64,000 nucleotides of DNA from Planococcus donghaensis MPA1U2 (GTDB taxonomy: Bacteria; Bacillota; Bacilli; Bacillales_A; Planococcaceae), in assembly GCF_000189395.1 (NCBI RefSeq), contig NZ_AEPB01000001.1, forward strand, positions 62,001 to 126,000. The letters are read 5' to 3'. Below the pieces are notes generated by a model. The model searched no databases. It was given only the letters and a program-made list of their open reading frames with translations, and had not been told where the DNA came from. Below, in pieces: positions 19,245-29,049 of this stretch. The stretch's first letter is position 1, and each line of letters opens with the position of its first letter. A program made the position numbers and the translations under genes.

Positions 19245-19289
19245 AAGGACGGTAGACAACTCGAATGGCTCGAGTTGTCTACCGTCCTT
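19245..19289. terminator. Long-stem terminator of ahpCF
   Basis: AAGGACGGTAGACAACTCGA pairs perfectly (20 bp) with its complement at 19270-19289 around a 5-nt loop. On the minus strand the stem is followed by a T-run, so the main use is ending ahpCF. It may also stop the HxlR transcript. Confidence 0.9.
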
Positions 19290-19299
19290 AGTTTTGTTA

Positions 19300-20856
19300 T
19301 TAAGCTAAAACAGGAACTTCACTTCTAATAAGGTGGTCAAAAGCACTCAGTGAGGCAGTCGCACCAGATCCCATTGAAATGATGATTTGTTTGTAAGGAA
19401 TATTGGTGCAGTCTCCCGCACCAAACACCCCAGAAACGTTGGTAGCGCCACGTTGGTCAATGACGATTTCGCCATGCTGTGTGCGTTCTACCAAATCACC
19501 TAGCCAGTCTGTGTTCGGAACAAGGCCGATTTGCACAAAGACACCAGCTAATTCGATATGATTAACGTTTCCGGTTTGAAGGTCGAGATAAGAAATACCG
19601 TTTACTTTTTCTGTGCCGGTAATTTCCTGTGTTCGCGCATTTGTGATGATTGTTGCATTGGGTAGGCTACGTAGTCGATCTTGTAAAACAGAATCGGCTT
19701 TAAGTTCTGCGTTGTACTCCAGAACAGTCACGTGATTTACGATACCTGCCAAATCAATGGCTGCTTCGACGCCGGAGTTCCCGCCGCCGATAACCGCTAC
19801 GTCTTTGTCCGCAAACAATGGACCATCACAATGTGGACAGTAAGCGACACCTTTGTTCTTAAACTCTTCTTCACCTGGCACGCCAATGTTGCGCCAGCGC
19901 GCACCTGTTGAAAGAATGATCGTTTTGCCTTTTAAGACAGCACCGTTTTCAAGTTCAAGCTCGAAAAGTTCTTTTTTCTCCAACTTTTTAGCGCGTTGCA
20001 AGTTCATAACATCAATATCGTATTCCTTCACATGCTCTTCAAGACTGGCCGCAAATTTCGGACCATCTGTCTTTTTCACACTAATAAAGTTTTCGATGCT
20101 CAACGTGTCCATGACTTGACCGCCAAAGCGTTCCGCTACAATGCCAGTGCGTATGCCTTTGCGCGCTGCGTAAATTGCAGCGCTAGCTCCAGCCGGTCCG
20201 CCACCGACAACAAGTACGTCAAATGGTTCTTTGTTTGCAAATTCGGATGCATCGGGCGCGCTGCCAAGTTTAGCTAACAGTTCTTCAAGTGTCATGCGTC
20301 CGCTACCAAACGATTCCCCGTTTAAAAATACAGTCGGTACCGCCAGAATGTCTTTGCTTTCAACTTCTGCTTTGTATACCGCGCCATCAATCATTGTATG
20401 TGTGATATTTGGGTTGAGAATACTCATTAAGTTGAGTCCTTGAACCACTTCAGGACAGTTTTGGCAGCTCAAACTAATATAAGAGTCGAAATGGTACGAG
20501 CCTTGGATGCTTTGAATTTGATCGATTACGTTCTGCTCAACTTTGGGCGCACGTCCGCTCACTTGCAATAACGCAAGAACAAGGGACGTAAACTCATGCC
20601 CCAAAGGAATGCCAGCAAATACAACACCGGTGTCTTGTCCCGGACGGTTAACGCTAAAGCTTGGCGTTCTTTCAAGCTCTGTAGACTCTACAGCAATGCG
20701 AGAAGACATTGCAGATATTTCTTCTACCAATGCGGTCATGTCGCGAGAAACTTTATCAGTGCCTGCGCTGACTTTTAACAACACATCGTTTTCAAGCAAT
20801 TGTAGATACTGTTCTAATTGAGCTTTTATTGCTGTATCTAATATCATGTCCTGCAC
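19300..20856 (-). CDS. ahpF: Alkyl hydroperoxide reductase subunit F
   Basis: A 518-residue NAD(P)H-dependent flavoprotein that re-reduces AhpC. The N-terminal double-thioredoxin-fold domain carries its CQNC redox pair at 131-134. FAD-binding (GGGPAGASAAIYAARKG) and NAD-binding (GGGNSGVEAAIDLAG) Rossmann motifs follow, and the thioredoxin-reductase-like active pair CPHC is at 340-343. Length is standard. The gene begins 3 bp after ahpC ends; the pair is a classical operon that detoxifies low levels of hydrogen peroxide and organic peroxides. Confidence 0.97.
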   Translation of the reverse strand: MQDMILDTAIKAQLEQYLQLLENDVLLKVSAGTDKVSRDMTALVEEISAMSSRIAVESTELERTPSFSVNRPGQDTGVVFAGIPLGHEFTSLVLALLQVSGRAPKVEQNVIDQIQSIQGSYHFDSYISLSCQNCPEVVQGLNLMSILNPNITHTMIDGAVYKAEVESKDILAVPTVFLNGESFGSGRMTLEELLAKLGSAPDASEFANKEPFDVLVVGGGPAGASAAIYAARKGIRTGIVAERFGGQVMDTLSIENFISVKKTDGPKFAASLEEHVKEYDIDVMNLQRAKKLEKKELFELELENGAVLKGKTIILSTGARWRNIGVPGEEEFKNKGVAYCPHCDGPLFADKDVAVIGGGNSGVEAAIDLAGIVNHVTVLEYNAELKADSVLQDRLRSLPNATIITNARTQEITGTEKVNGISYLDLQTGNVNHIELAGVFVQIGLVPNTDWLGDLVERTQHGEIVIDQRGATNVSGVFGAGDCTNIPYKQIIISMGSGATASLSAFDHLIRSEVPVLA

Positions 20857-20859
20857 TCC

Positions 20860-21429
20860 TTAAATTTTACCTACAAGATCAAGACTTGGCTTAAGTGTTT
20901 CGCTGCCTTCTTCCCATTTTGCAGGGCAAACTTCGCCTGGGTTGTTGCGCACGTATTGTGCTGCTTTGATTTTTCCGACAAGCGTACTTGCGTCACGGCC
21001 AATGCCGTCTGCGTTAATTTCTGCAGCTTGAACAATACCTTCTGGGTCTAAGATAAATGTTCCGCGTTGTGCCAAACCAGCTTCTTCATCAAGTACATCA
21101 AAGCCACGAGAAATACGTTGTGACGGGTCGCCAATCATTGTATATTCGATTTTGCCAATTGCCTCTGAATGGTCGTGCCAAGCTTTATGCGTGAAGTGAG
21201 TATCTGTAGAAACAGAGTATACTTCGACTCCTAGGCTTTTCAGCGTTGCATATTGGTTTTGAAGATCTTCTAGCTCAGTTGGGCAAACGAATGTAAAATC
21301 TGCTGGGTAAAAGCATACGACACTCCATTGACCTTTTAAGTTTTCTTCTGTTAGTTCGATAAAATCTCCGCTTCCAGCTTGGTATGCAGAAGCGTTAAAT
21401 GGTTGAATTTCTTTCCCGATTAATGACAT
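20860..21429 (-). CDS. ahpC: Alkyl hydroperoxide reductase subunit C (2-Cys peroxiredoxin)
   Basis: A 189-residue typical 2-Cys peroxiredoxin. The peroxidatic Cys49 lies in [13 protein letters not shown] and the resolving Cys168 in GEVCPAKW. It is reduced by AhpF, encoded immediately downstream. AGGAGG lies before the ATG. The leader contains a near-consensus PerR box about 80 bp upstream. Confidence 0.98.
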   Translation of the reverse strand: MSLIGKEIQPFNASAYQAGSGDFIELTEENLKGQWSVVCFYPADFTFVCPTELEDLQNQYATLKSLGVEVYSVSTDTHFTHKAWHDHSEAIGKIEYTMIGDPSQRISRGFDVLDEEAGLAQRGTFILDPEGIVQAAEINADGIGRDASTLVGKIKAAQYVRNNPGEVCPAKWEEGSETLKPSLDLVGKI

Positions 21430-21509
21430 AAATAATGACCTCCTAATGTTTTTAGAACAATTATGAATAACGATGTAAATATGGTAATCAATTGATTATC
21501 GTTATTTGA

Positions 21510-21524
21510 TTATAATTATTCTAA
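21510..21524 (-). promoter_or_regulatory. PerR box upstream of ahpC
   Basis: Read on the minus strand this is TTAGAATAATTATAA, differing from the PerR consensus TTATAATNATTATAA at one specified position. It lies 81 bp before ahpC, the position expected for a promoter-overlapping repressor site. The katG box at 3023 shares the TTAGAAT half. Confidence 0.75.
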
Positions 21525-21827
21525 TGCTATTCTCATTGTTATATGAAATTGACATTTTGTCAAAGAGAACCCATTGTCTTTATGCCATCTTCTGGAATTC
21601 CTTTGAATAAAGAGTGAACACAGCATGTACGATTAAATTCAAAAGATTCTATAGTAGAAATTAAAAGAAAATAACTAAAACGGAATAATAATTTCAGAAT
21701 ATTATTAATATTTAAAAGTGCCGTGTTTTCTCATATAAAGACTTGTAATTGATAAAAGGGATCTTAATATACTCAGTAACAAAAGTAAGAATCATAATCG
21801 TAATAGCTGTTCGGTTATTTCGATAAA

Positions 21828-21904
21828 CGACAATCATGTCGTGACAAGCCCGACAAAGTTGACTTTCCTAGTTGTTGAATGCGCTTCCATTCACAGTCTA
21901 TGAT
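21828..21904 (+). promoter_or_regulatory. mtlA promoter with candidate MtlR operator and cre-like site
   Basis: CGACA-ATCA-TGTCG (21828-21841) is a perfect inverted repeat in activator position and a candidate MtlR operator. TTGAAT (21875-21880), an 18-bp spacer and TATGAT (21899-21904) form the probable promoter. TGAATGCGCTTCCA (21876-21889), overlapping the -35, agrees with the cre consensus at 12 of 14 positions, suggesting CcpA repression. All sites are by pattern only. The rest of the 534-bp gap from ahpC holds only the PerR box. Confidence 0.5.
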
Positions 21905-21963
21905 AGTAGTACATCATGACACACAATTTTAGAAAAAAATTCAGTTTCGAAGGAGAGGATCAC

Positions 21964-23862
21964 ATGAAAGTACGGGTACAGAAATTCGGTAACTTTTTAA
22001 GTTCGATGGTTTTACCTAACATTGGTGCGTTTATTGCATGGGGGTTAATCACTGCCCTATTTATTCCAACAGGGTTTTTCCCAAATGAGGAATTTAGCAA
22101 ATTAGTAGGCCCGATGGTTATTTACATGTTGCCACTTCTTATTGGATATACAGGAGGCCGGTTGATTTACGAACAACGAGGCGCTGTAGTTGGTACGATT
22201 GCAACAATGGGGGTTATTATCGGAGCTCCTGATACGCCAATGTTCTTAGGTGCCATGATTATGGGGCCGCTTGGTGCATATGCTATTAAGAAGTTTGACC
22301 AATTGATAGAAGGAAAAATTAAAACAGGTTTTGAAATGCTAGTGAATAATTTCTCAGCAGGTATTTTAGGTGGGATATTAGCACTTCTTGCATTTATCGG
22401 AATCGGACCGGCTGTAAGTTCGTTTACAGGTGTTCTTGTTGCGGGTGTAGACTGGTTATTAGAAGCGGGATTACTACCGCTAACGAGTATTTTAATCGAA
22501 CCGGCAAAAATCTTGTTCTTGAATAATGCGATCAATCACGGTGTGTTAACACCTATTGGGCTAGAGCAAGTTCAACAAACCGGTAAATCACTCTTGTTTT
22601 TACTAGAAGCCAACCCAGGACCTGGTCTTGGTGTGTTACTTGGGTTTATGTTATTTGGAAAAGGAATTGCCAAGCAATCTGCACCAGGTGCGGCAATTAT
22701 CCACTTCCTTGGTGGAATTCATGAAATTTATTTCCCTTACGTATTAATGAAACCAATGTTGTTATTAGCTGTTGTAGCTGGTGGAATGAGTGGCGTATTT
22801 ACACTTGTATTAATGGGGGGCGGATTGGTTGCTCCAGCGTCACCAGGTAGTATTCTAGCAATCGCAGCTGTTACACCACCTGAAGGAATGGCATACTTAG
22901 CCAACTTTACAGCAGTCTTTGTTGCTACGGCAGTTTCATTTGCTATTTCAGCAGTCATTTTAAAAGCGAGTAAACAAACAGATGAAGACATGGAAGAAGC
23001 AACAAAGAAAATGGAACAAATGAAAGGCAAGAAAAGTTCTATTTCCCGGGAAATACCTTCACTTAACCCAACTACTAATGGAGCTTTCCCAGCAGGCGCA
23101 CAAAAAATCGTCTTTGCTTGTGATGCAGGAATGGGCTCAAGTGCGATGGGAGCTTCTCTATTACGCAAAAAAGTAAAAGAAGCGGGACTGAATGTATCGG
23201 TATCGAATACGGCAATCAGCACTCTCCCTTCAGATTCCGAGATTGTTATTACACAAGAAAAACTGACACCGCGTGCTGAAAACAAAATACCAGATGCTTA
23301 TCATATTTCAGTTGATAATTTCCTATCAAGTCCAGAATATGATCAGTTGATTGAACGTTTAAAAAGCGGTGAAATAGAAGAGCATAGTGTGTTAGTTGAA
23401 GAAAGTGAAACTAACGCTCCGCAAAACCCGGAAGATGAGCAATTGTTACGCGAAGAAAACGTCTTTATCGGACAAAGCTTTCGGACAAAAGAAGAAGCAA
23501 TCATCTTTGCAGGATTAGCATTAGTTAAAGCTGGTTATGTTGAAGAATCGTATGTGGATGAAATGTTGAAGCGTGAAGAAATCACGACAACGTATATGGG
23601 CAATAACGTCGCAATTCCTCACGGTACAGAAGAAGCAAAAAAATCTGTCATCAAGTCAGGCTTTACTGTTATTCAAGTGCCAAATGGAGTAGACTTTGAT
23701 GGAGAGACTGCAAAAATGATTTTCGGGATTGCTGGAAAAGATGGAACACATTTAGAAATTCTTTCTGGAATTGCAGTGATTTGTGCTGATCAAACCAACG
23801 TGGATCGCTTAGTAGAAGCAGAGTCAGCGAAAGAAATAATCGACATCATTAACAGCAATTAA
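21964..23862 (+). CDS. mtlA: PTS mannitol transporter, fused EIICBA
   Basis: A 632-residue phosphotransferase permease that imports mannitol and phosphorylates it to mannitol-1-phosphate. The EIIC membrane domain spans about 1-345. EIIB carries its phospho-cysteine at Cys386 (ACDAGMGSS), and EIIA its phospho-histidine at His553 (AIPHGT). The single-chain CBA fusion is the E. coli-type layout; in B. subtilis EIIA is a separate protein (MtlF). The ATG at 21964 follows AAGGAGAGG; an in-frame ATG at 21916 lacks a ribosome binding site. It is first in an mtlA-mtlR-mtlD cluster. Confidence 0.95.
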   Translation: MKVRVQKFGNFLSSMVLPNIGAFIAWGLITALFIPTGFFPNEEFSKLVGPMVIYMLPLLIGYTGGRLIYEQRGAVVGTIATMGVIIGAPDTPMFLGAMIMGPLGAYAIKKFDQLIEGKIKTGFEMLVNNFSAGILGGILALLAFIGIGPAVSSFTGVLVAGVDWLLEAGLLPLTSILIEPAKILFLNNAINHGVLTPIGLEQVQQTGKSLLFLLEANPGPGLGVLLGFMLFGKGIAKQSAPGAAIIHFLGGIHEIYFPYVLMKPMLLLAVVAGGMSGVFTLVLMGGGLVAPASPGSILAIAAVTPPEGMAYLANFTAVFVATAVSFAISAVILKASKQTDEDMEEATKKMEQMKGKKSSISREIPSLNPTTNGAFPAGAQKIVFACDAGMGSSAMGASLLRKKVKEAGLNVSVSNTAISTLPSDSEIVITQEKLTPRAENKIPDAYHISVDNFLSSPEYDQLIERLKSGEIEEHSVLVEESETNAPQNPEDEQLLREENVFIGQSFRTKEEAIIFAGLALVKAGYVEESYVDEMLKREEITTTYMGNNVAIPHGTEEAKKSVIKSGFTVIQVPNGVDFDGETAKMIFGIAGKDGTHLEILSGIAVICADQTNVDRLVEAESAKEIIDIINSN

Positions 23863-23875
23863 ATAATAAGAATGG

Positions 23876-23901
23876 AAAGGCGGGATTTCCTGCCTTTTTG
23901 T
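23876..23901 (+). terminator. Terminator between mtlA and mtlR
   Basis: AAAGGCGGG pairs with CCTGCCTTT (one G-T pair) around a 4-nt loop, followed by Ts. It probably lowers read-through into mtlR rather than separating the operon completely. Confidence 0.65.
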
Positions 23902-23957
23902 TCTATCTACATTTTTAAGTCCGAAATCGACAGTTAAAAACGAAATGAGGGGAAAAG

Positions 23958-26045
23958 ATGTTTATCACGTTTAGAGAAAAATCTATTATTGAATCGATCG
24001 TTAGAACCTCTGGAAAACATACCGTTCATTCCTTATCTTCGTATTTAGATGTCAGCGCTCGGACTATTCAGCGAGATTTAAAATCGATAGAAAAAACGTT
24101 AGTAGAATTTGAACTGAAAATCGAACGGACCGCAGATGAAGGGCTTATAATTACGGGGCCTAACGATCAAATTTATCGTCTCATACAAAATTTGATAACA
24201 GTTAGTCCAGCAGATGAAACGCCTGAGGAACGGAAGTTAAAACTGCTTATTATTTTATTGCACGAAGGGCCGTTTTTTAAAAAACAAGTGCTTGCAAGTC
24301 AATTAGGAATTAGTAATGCTGCATTAACCACTCATTTAGATGACTTATCTGACTGGCTACATAAGTTTTCCATTACCGTATCTCGAACAAAAGGTGTTGG
24401 GATCGAAGTTAACGGTGAGGAAGCCAATATGCGTTATGCACTAGGCAGTTATATGTTGGCTTATTTTTATGAAGAAATGATTGAAAGTTTGTACCATCTC
24501 CAACAAGGGAAAAGTCAGAAAGACAACATTCTTGGGTATTTTTTTCCGCGGTACTTGGCAGTAGTCGATCGGTTAGTCAACCAAACAATCAACCGGGGCC
24601 ACACAAAGTTAGCCGATAGTGACTATGTGGGTCTAGTTATTTATAGTTGTATGACACTTCAACGAACAGAAAAAGGGTTTCTACTGAGAACTATAGAATT
24701 AGTAGAGAAGAGTTCTACTAGCGAGTATCAGTTGATCGAAAGTATATGCAATGAATTAAGTGAGCAACTTCTTGTACCGTTAACAAAAGCTGATATGCAT
24801 TTTTTGTCGATTATTTTAAAAGGGTCTAAAGTTCAAGAAGCTAAAGGCTCTTACTATGATAGCGTCTTGCTAGGAAGAAAAGTGAAAAACCTAATTCGTA
24901 ACGTATCGTCACAGTTAGATGTTGATCTTATTGATGACTTCTCATTGTATCAAGGACTGCTAGCGCATATGGAACCATTGGTTTTCCGTTTAAACCAAAA
25001 TATCGAATCTTTTAATCCATTAACTGATGAAATCAAACGCAAATACCCAGTCCTATTTATGGCGGTTAAACAAGGGGTAGAAAATGAATTTGAAGAGTTG
25101 TATTTCTCAGCTGACGAGACTGCTTTTATTGTTCTTCATTTTGGTTCTGCTTTATTGATTAGGGAGGAAAAAGTACAAATTGGTGCCGTTGTTATTTGTC
25201 CAACGGGCATTGGTACTTCAAAAATGCTGGCAAGCCGCATTCAAAAAGAACTTCCCGAAATCAATTCCATAGAAATTCTTTCAATTAATGATTTTCAAGC
25301 AGCGGACTTTAAAAATTATGACTTAGTTATCTCGACGATTCGGCTACCGGTTACAGAAGTAGATTATATTAGAGTAAGTCCTTTATTAAACGAGCGAGAT
25401 ATCGGCTATATTGAAAGTTACTTGCAAAATAATGTGAAGAAAATTACGAGCAAAATGAATTATTTACATCCCGGAAAAACGAGCGAAGCAATAATATCGA
25501 AAAATCGACCAAATGTTCAGCAGTTGCTACAGGAAATAAAACAAGTGCAACATAGTATGGATGTACTATTGAACAATTTTAAAGTTTTTCGAAAGCAGTA
25601 TGCTGCGGATCATTGGGAGATTTTACAGGAAGTCTTAAACTCTGCTCGAAAAGAAGACATTGTAACAAATGTAGCTTCTGCAATGCGCGAACTTAGAGAG
25701 CGAGAGGAAAAAGGCGGACTTGGGATTCCGAATACGACAATGGCTCTTTTCCACGGCCGTGATGACTCGATACAAGAGCTATTATTCCAAGTTATTCATA
25801 TCGATCATCCGCTTATCGTAAAAGGAATGGATGGCAAAGACATGCAAATGAAAAATTTGCTGTTAATGCTAGCGCCAACGGTAATGACTGAACGACAGCA
25901 AGAAATATTGAGTTTAATTAGCACGAGCTTGATTGAAAGCGATCAATCAATGATGATTTTTACTTCTTCCAATGAAAAAGCCATTCGACAGAAGTTAGAA
26001 GAGATTTTTTGGGAATATCTACAAAATAATTTGATAAAGGAATGA
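23958..26045 (+). CDS. mtlR: Mannitol operon activator MtlR (PRD-containing)
   Basis: A 695-residue DNA-binding activator of the DeoR/BglG-like PRD family. It has an N-terminal helix-turn-helix (HSLSSYLDVSARTIQRDLK), a second winged HTH at about 95-160, two PRD domains (about 190-400), an EIIB-Gat-like domain (about 405-500) and a C-terminal EIIA-Mtl-like domain (about 550-690). PTS phosphorylation of PRD histidines and of the EIIB/EIIA-like domains tunes activity in the family. ATG follows GAGGGG. It overlaps mtlD by 4 bp if mtlD starts at 26042, and lies right after mtlA, as in Bacillus mtl loci. Confidence 0.93.
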   Translation: MFITFREKSIIESIVRTSGKHTVHSLSSYLDVSARTIQRDLKSIEKTLVEFELKIERTADEGLIITGPNDQIYRLIQNLITVSPADETPEERKLKLLIILLHEGPFFKKQVLASQLGISNAALTTHLDDLSDWLHKFSITVSRTKGVGIEVNGEEANMRYALGSYMLAYFYEEMIESLYHLQQGKSQKDNILGYFFPRYLAVVDRLVNQTINRGHTKLADSDYVGLVIYSCMTLQRTEKGFLLRTIELVEKSSTSEYQLIESICNELSEQLLVPLTKADMHFLSIILKGSKVQEAKGSYYDSVLLGRKVKNLIRNVSSQLDVDLIDDFSLYQGLLAHMEPLVFRLNQNIESFNPLTDEIKRKYPVLFMAVKQGVENEFEELYFSADETAFIVLHFGSALLIREEKVQIGAVVICPTGIGTSKMLASRIQKELPEINSIEILSINDFQAADFKNYDLVISTIRLPVTEVDYIRVSPLLNERDIGYIESYLQNNVKKITSKMNYLHPGKTSEAIISKNRPNVQQLLQEIKQVQHSMDVLLNNFKVFRKQYAADHWEILQEVLNSARKEDIVTNVASAMRELREREEKGGLGIPNTTMALFHGRDDSIQELLFQVIHIDHPLIVKGMDGKDMQMKNLLLMLAPTVMTERQQEILSLISTSLIESDQSMMIFTSSNEKAIRQKLEEIFWEYLQNNLIKE

Positions 26046-26050
26046 TGACA

Positions 26051-27190
26051 GTGAAACAAGCCGTTCATTTTGGAGCAGGGAATATTGGTAGAGGATTTAT
26101 AGGGGCTTTATTTTCTAAATCAGACTATCATGTAACGTTTGTGGACGTTGCAGAACAAGTGATCAATAAATTAAACGAAGAAAAAAGCTATCACGTAAAA
26201 TTAGCTCAATCACAGGAAGAGCAAATCAAAATTGAGAATGTGTCGGGTATTAATAATATGACACATGCCGAAGATGTTATTGAAGTGATTCAACAAGCGA
26301 CTTATTTAACAACGGCTATTGGGCCAAATATTTTACCAAGAATCGCTCCGTTAATTGCGCAAGGATTAACGGAACGTGTTTCGGCAACAGATGAGAAGTT
26401 GTATATCATCGCTTGTGAAAACCAAATTGGTGCAACGGATATTTTAAAACAACATATTTTAGATAGCTTGGATGAAGACGTAAAAGCAAAACTTGAAGGG
26501 AAAGTATATTTCTTCAATTCAGCAGTTGATCGCATTGTACCTATTCAAGACCAAAGTTCTTTAGATGTATTAGTAGAACCGTATTTTGAATGGGTAGTAG
26601 AAACGACAGAAAAGATTCCACCAGTAACAGGGATGACTTTGGTAGAAGACCTCGCTCCATTTATTGAACGGAAGTTGTTTACGGTGAACACAGGACATGC
26701 AGTAATTGCTTATTTGGGCTATTTAGCAGGAAAAGAGACAATCGACGAAACATTAGCGGATGAGAAGATTGTTACTCAAGTCAGAGAAACGCTCAAAGAG
26801 ACCGGTGCTTACTTAGTAAAAGAGTATGGACTTGATGAACAAGCGCATTTGGCTTATATCGATAAAAATATTGAACGCTTTAAAAATGCATACTTAAACG
26901 ATGGAGTTACACGAGTAGGGCGAGCGCCTATTCGGAAGTTAGGACCTGAAGACCGATTGATTCGCCCTGCTACACAAGCACAAAAAGCAGGATTGTCTTA
27001 TACTCACTTAGCAAACGCGATTGCAGCGGCGTTATTGTTTGATTTTCCAGAAGATGAAGAAGCGATGGAAATTCAGAAAATAATTCAAGACAAAGGACCC
27101 GCGGCTGTTTTAACAACTATTAGTGGGTTGTCTGAAGACAGTGACATTACAAAAGAAGTTGTAAGCCGCTACCATGCGTTGAAAGCTTAA
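26051..27190 (+). CDS. mtlD: Mannitol-1-phosphate 5-dehydrogenase
   Basis: A 379-residue NAD-dependent enzyme converting mannitol-1-phosphate to fructose-6-phosphate. HFGAGNIGRGFIGALF is the NAD-binding start, NTGHAVIAYLGYLAG holds the catalytic region, and the protein is of family length. GTG at 26051 is preferred because AAAGGA lies 9 bp before it; ATGs at 26042 and 26045 are too close to that site. It ends the mannitol cluster and is followed by a strong terminator. Confidence 0.95.
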   Translation: MKQAVHFGAGNIGRGFIGALFSKSDYHVTFVDVAEQVINKLNEEKSYHVKLAQSQEEQIKIENVSGINNMTHAEDVIEVIQQATYLTTAIGPNILPRIAPLIAQGLTERVSATDEKLYIIACENQIGATDILKQHILDSLDEDVKAKLEGKVYFFNSAVDRIVPIQDQSSLDVLVEPYFEWVVETTEKIPPVTGMTLVEDLAPFIERKLFTVNTGHAVIAYLGYLAGKETIDETLADEKIVTQVRETLKETGAYLVKEYGLDEQAHLAYIDKNIERFKNAYLNDGVTRVGRAPIRKLGPEDRLIRPATQAQKAGLSYTHLANAIAAALLFDFPEDEEAMEIQKIIQDKGPAAVLTTISGLSEDSDITKEVVSRYHALKA

Positions 27191-27220
27191 CTACAAGTCA
27201 GTAAATAATAAACAAAATAA

Positions 27221-27259
27221 AAAGGGCAAACACGTTAAAAATGCGTGTTTGCCTTTTTT
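27221..27259 (+). terminator. Rho-independent terminator of the mtl cluster
   Basis: GGCAAACACG (27225-27234) pairs perfectly with CGTGTTTGCC (27244-27253), followed by six Ts. Confidence 0.9.
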
Positions 27260-27291
27260 GTCGTTTAACAATTAGAAAAGAAGGTCTGGCT

Positions 27292-27319
27292 TTTGCAGAC
27301 GCATGAAGTGAGGTATAAT
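27292..27319 (+). promoter_or_regulatory. Candidate mqo promoter
   Basis: TTTGCA (27292-27297) and TATAAT (27314-27319) are 16 bp apart. A second TATAAT lies at 27359-27364. Either gives a leader of 100-150 nt before mqo. Confidence 0.4.
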
Positions 27320-27476
27320 GGACAGGCAAAAGCAGATAGGTACAATCAGAAAATATGATATAATTATATAATTGAAGCAGAAAAGGTGTGTTTTATGGTT
27401 GAACCTGGCTTTTTGTATTATTTGATCAGGAGCAAGCTGCACCTATTTGCAAATATACGGGATAAGGAAGGTTTTA

Positions 27477-28976
27477 ATGGACAACCAACAGAAAAATAAA
27501 AATATCATCTTAATCGGCGCTGGAGTTATGAGTGCAACTTTGGGAGCGATGCTTAAAGAGCTAGCCCCTGATTGGAATATTAAAGTGTTTGAAAAACTTG
27601 AAAAAGCAGGCGCTGAAAGTTCAAACGAATGGAATAACGCAGGTACAGGTCACGCGGCACTTTGCGAACTGAACTATACACCTGAACAAGAAGATGGCTC
27701 AATTGATATTAAAAAAGCGAGCAGCATCAACGAACAATTCCAACTTTCTAGACAATTTTGGTCGTTCCTTGTAAACAATAAACGCATTGAAAATCCAAAA
27801 GACTTTATCATGTCAATTCCTCATATGAGCATGGTTCAAGGCGAAGACAATGTTCGCTTTTTAAAAAATCGTTTTGAAGCTTTGACGAAAAGTCCTTTAT
27901 TTAAAGGGATGGAATTCTCAACGGAAACAGAAAAGTTAAAAGAATGGATGCCTCTGATTATGGAGGGTCGTACGTCAACTGAAGCAATCGCAGCTACGAA
28001 AATCGATACAGGGACTGACGTCAACTTTGGCGCGTTAACAGAAATGTTGTTTGAGTACTTGGGCGAACAGCAAGTAGAAATGAACTACAACCATACAGTT
28101 AAAGATATTACACGTAATAGTGACAGCACATGGGAAGTAAAAGTGCAGGACTTAGATAACAACAAAATTGAATACCATAGTGCAGATTTCGTCTTTATCG
28201 GCGGCGGTGGCGGAAGCTTGCCATTGTTACAAAAAACAGGTATTCCTGAATCGAAACAAATTGGTGGATTCCCGGTTAGTGGTTTGTTCTTAGTTTGCAA
28301 CGACCCTGAAATTGTGGAACAACACCATGCAAAAGTATACGGTAAAGCAAAAGTTGGCGCTCCGCCAATGTCCGTACCTCATTTAGACACACGCTTTATC
28401 GACAACAAAAAATCATTGTTGTTCGGACCGTTTGCTGGATTCTCTCCAAAATTCCTGAAAACAGGATCGAATATGGACTTGATCGGCTCTGTAAAACCGA
28501 ACAATGTCTTCACGATGCTTGCTGCAGGAGCAAAAGAAATGTCATTAACCAAATACCTTGTTCAACAAGTATTGTTATCGAACGAAAAACGCGTAGAAGA
28601 GTTACGTGAATTTATCCCAACTGCGAAACTAGAAGATTGGGAAGTAGTCGTTGCCGGGCAACGTGTACAAGTGATTAAAGATACAGATAAAGGAAAAGGA
28701 ACACTTCAGTTTGGTACAGAAATTGTAACGTCTGCTGACGGTTCTATTGCAGCATTATTAGGAGCTTCACCTGGTGCATCTACGGCAGTTCATGCGATGC
28801 TTGAAATTTTCCAAAGATGTTTCCCAGAACAAGTAGGCGAATGGGAACCAAAAATCAAAGAAATGATTCCGTCTTACGGCGTATCATTGTCTGAGAACCC
28901 TGAGCTTCTTCAAGAAATCCATGCATCAACTGCAAAAGCATTGCAGTTGGACGAAAAGAACACAATCACAAAATAA
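27477..28976 (+). CDS. mqo: Malate:quinone oxidoreductase
   Basis: A 499-residue FAD-dependent peripheral membrane enzyme oxidising malate to oxaloacetate with transfer to quinone. [20 protein letters not shown] is the FAD-binding N-terminus, and [20 protein letters not shown] and [10 protein letters not shown] are family signatures. ATG at 27477 is chosen because AAGGAAGG lies just before it; an in-frame start at 27447 has none. The gene appears monocistronic. It feeds the respiratory chain and the TCA cycle. Confidence 0.96.
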   Translation: MDNQQKNKNIILIGAGVMSATLGAMLKELAPDWNIKVFEKLEKAGAESSNEWNNAGTGHAALCELNYTPEQEDGSIDIKKASSINEQFQLSRQFWSFLVNNKRIENPKDFIMSIPHMSMVQGEDNVRFLKNRFEALTKSPLFKGMEFSTETEKLKEWMPLIMEGRTSTEAIAATKIDTGTDVNFGALTEMLFEYLGEQQVEMNYNHTVKDITRNSDSTWEVKVQDLDNNKIEYHSADFVFIGGGGGSLPLLQKTGIPESKQIGGFPVSGLFLVCNDPEIVEQHHAKVYGKAKVGAPPMSVPHLDTRFIDNKKSLLFGPFAGFSPKFLKTGSNMDLIGSVKPNNVFTMLAAGAKEMSLTKYLVQQVLLSNEKRVEELREFIPTAKLEDWEVVVAGQRVQVIKDTDKGKGTLQFGTEIVTSADGSIAALLGASPGASTAVHAMLEIFQRCFPEQVGEWEPKIKEMIPSYGVSLSENPELLQEIHASTAKALQLDEKNTITK

Positions 28977-28995
28977 GCTAGTGTAAATGCATTTT

Positions 28996-29034
28996 AAAAA
29001 CCCCGTTCGCCTATAAAAGGTGAACGGGGTTTTG
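28996..29034. terminator. Bidirectional terminator
   Basis: AAAACCCCGTTC pairs with GAACGGGGTTTT between the convergent mqo and ECF-S genes, with A and T flanks for both directions. Confidence 0.88.
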
Positions 29035-29049
29035 TTATGGAAAACTAGT

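Noticed and set aside
22737-23285. 182-codon open frame opposite mtlA
   Set aside because: Lies fully antisense to the EIIC-EIIB part of a well-supported gene; composition is that of a reverse-complement shadow.
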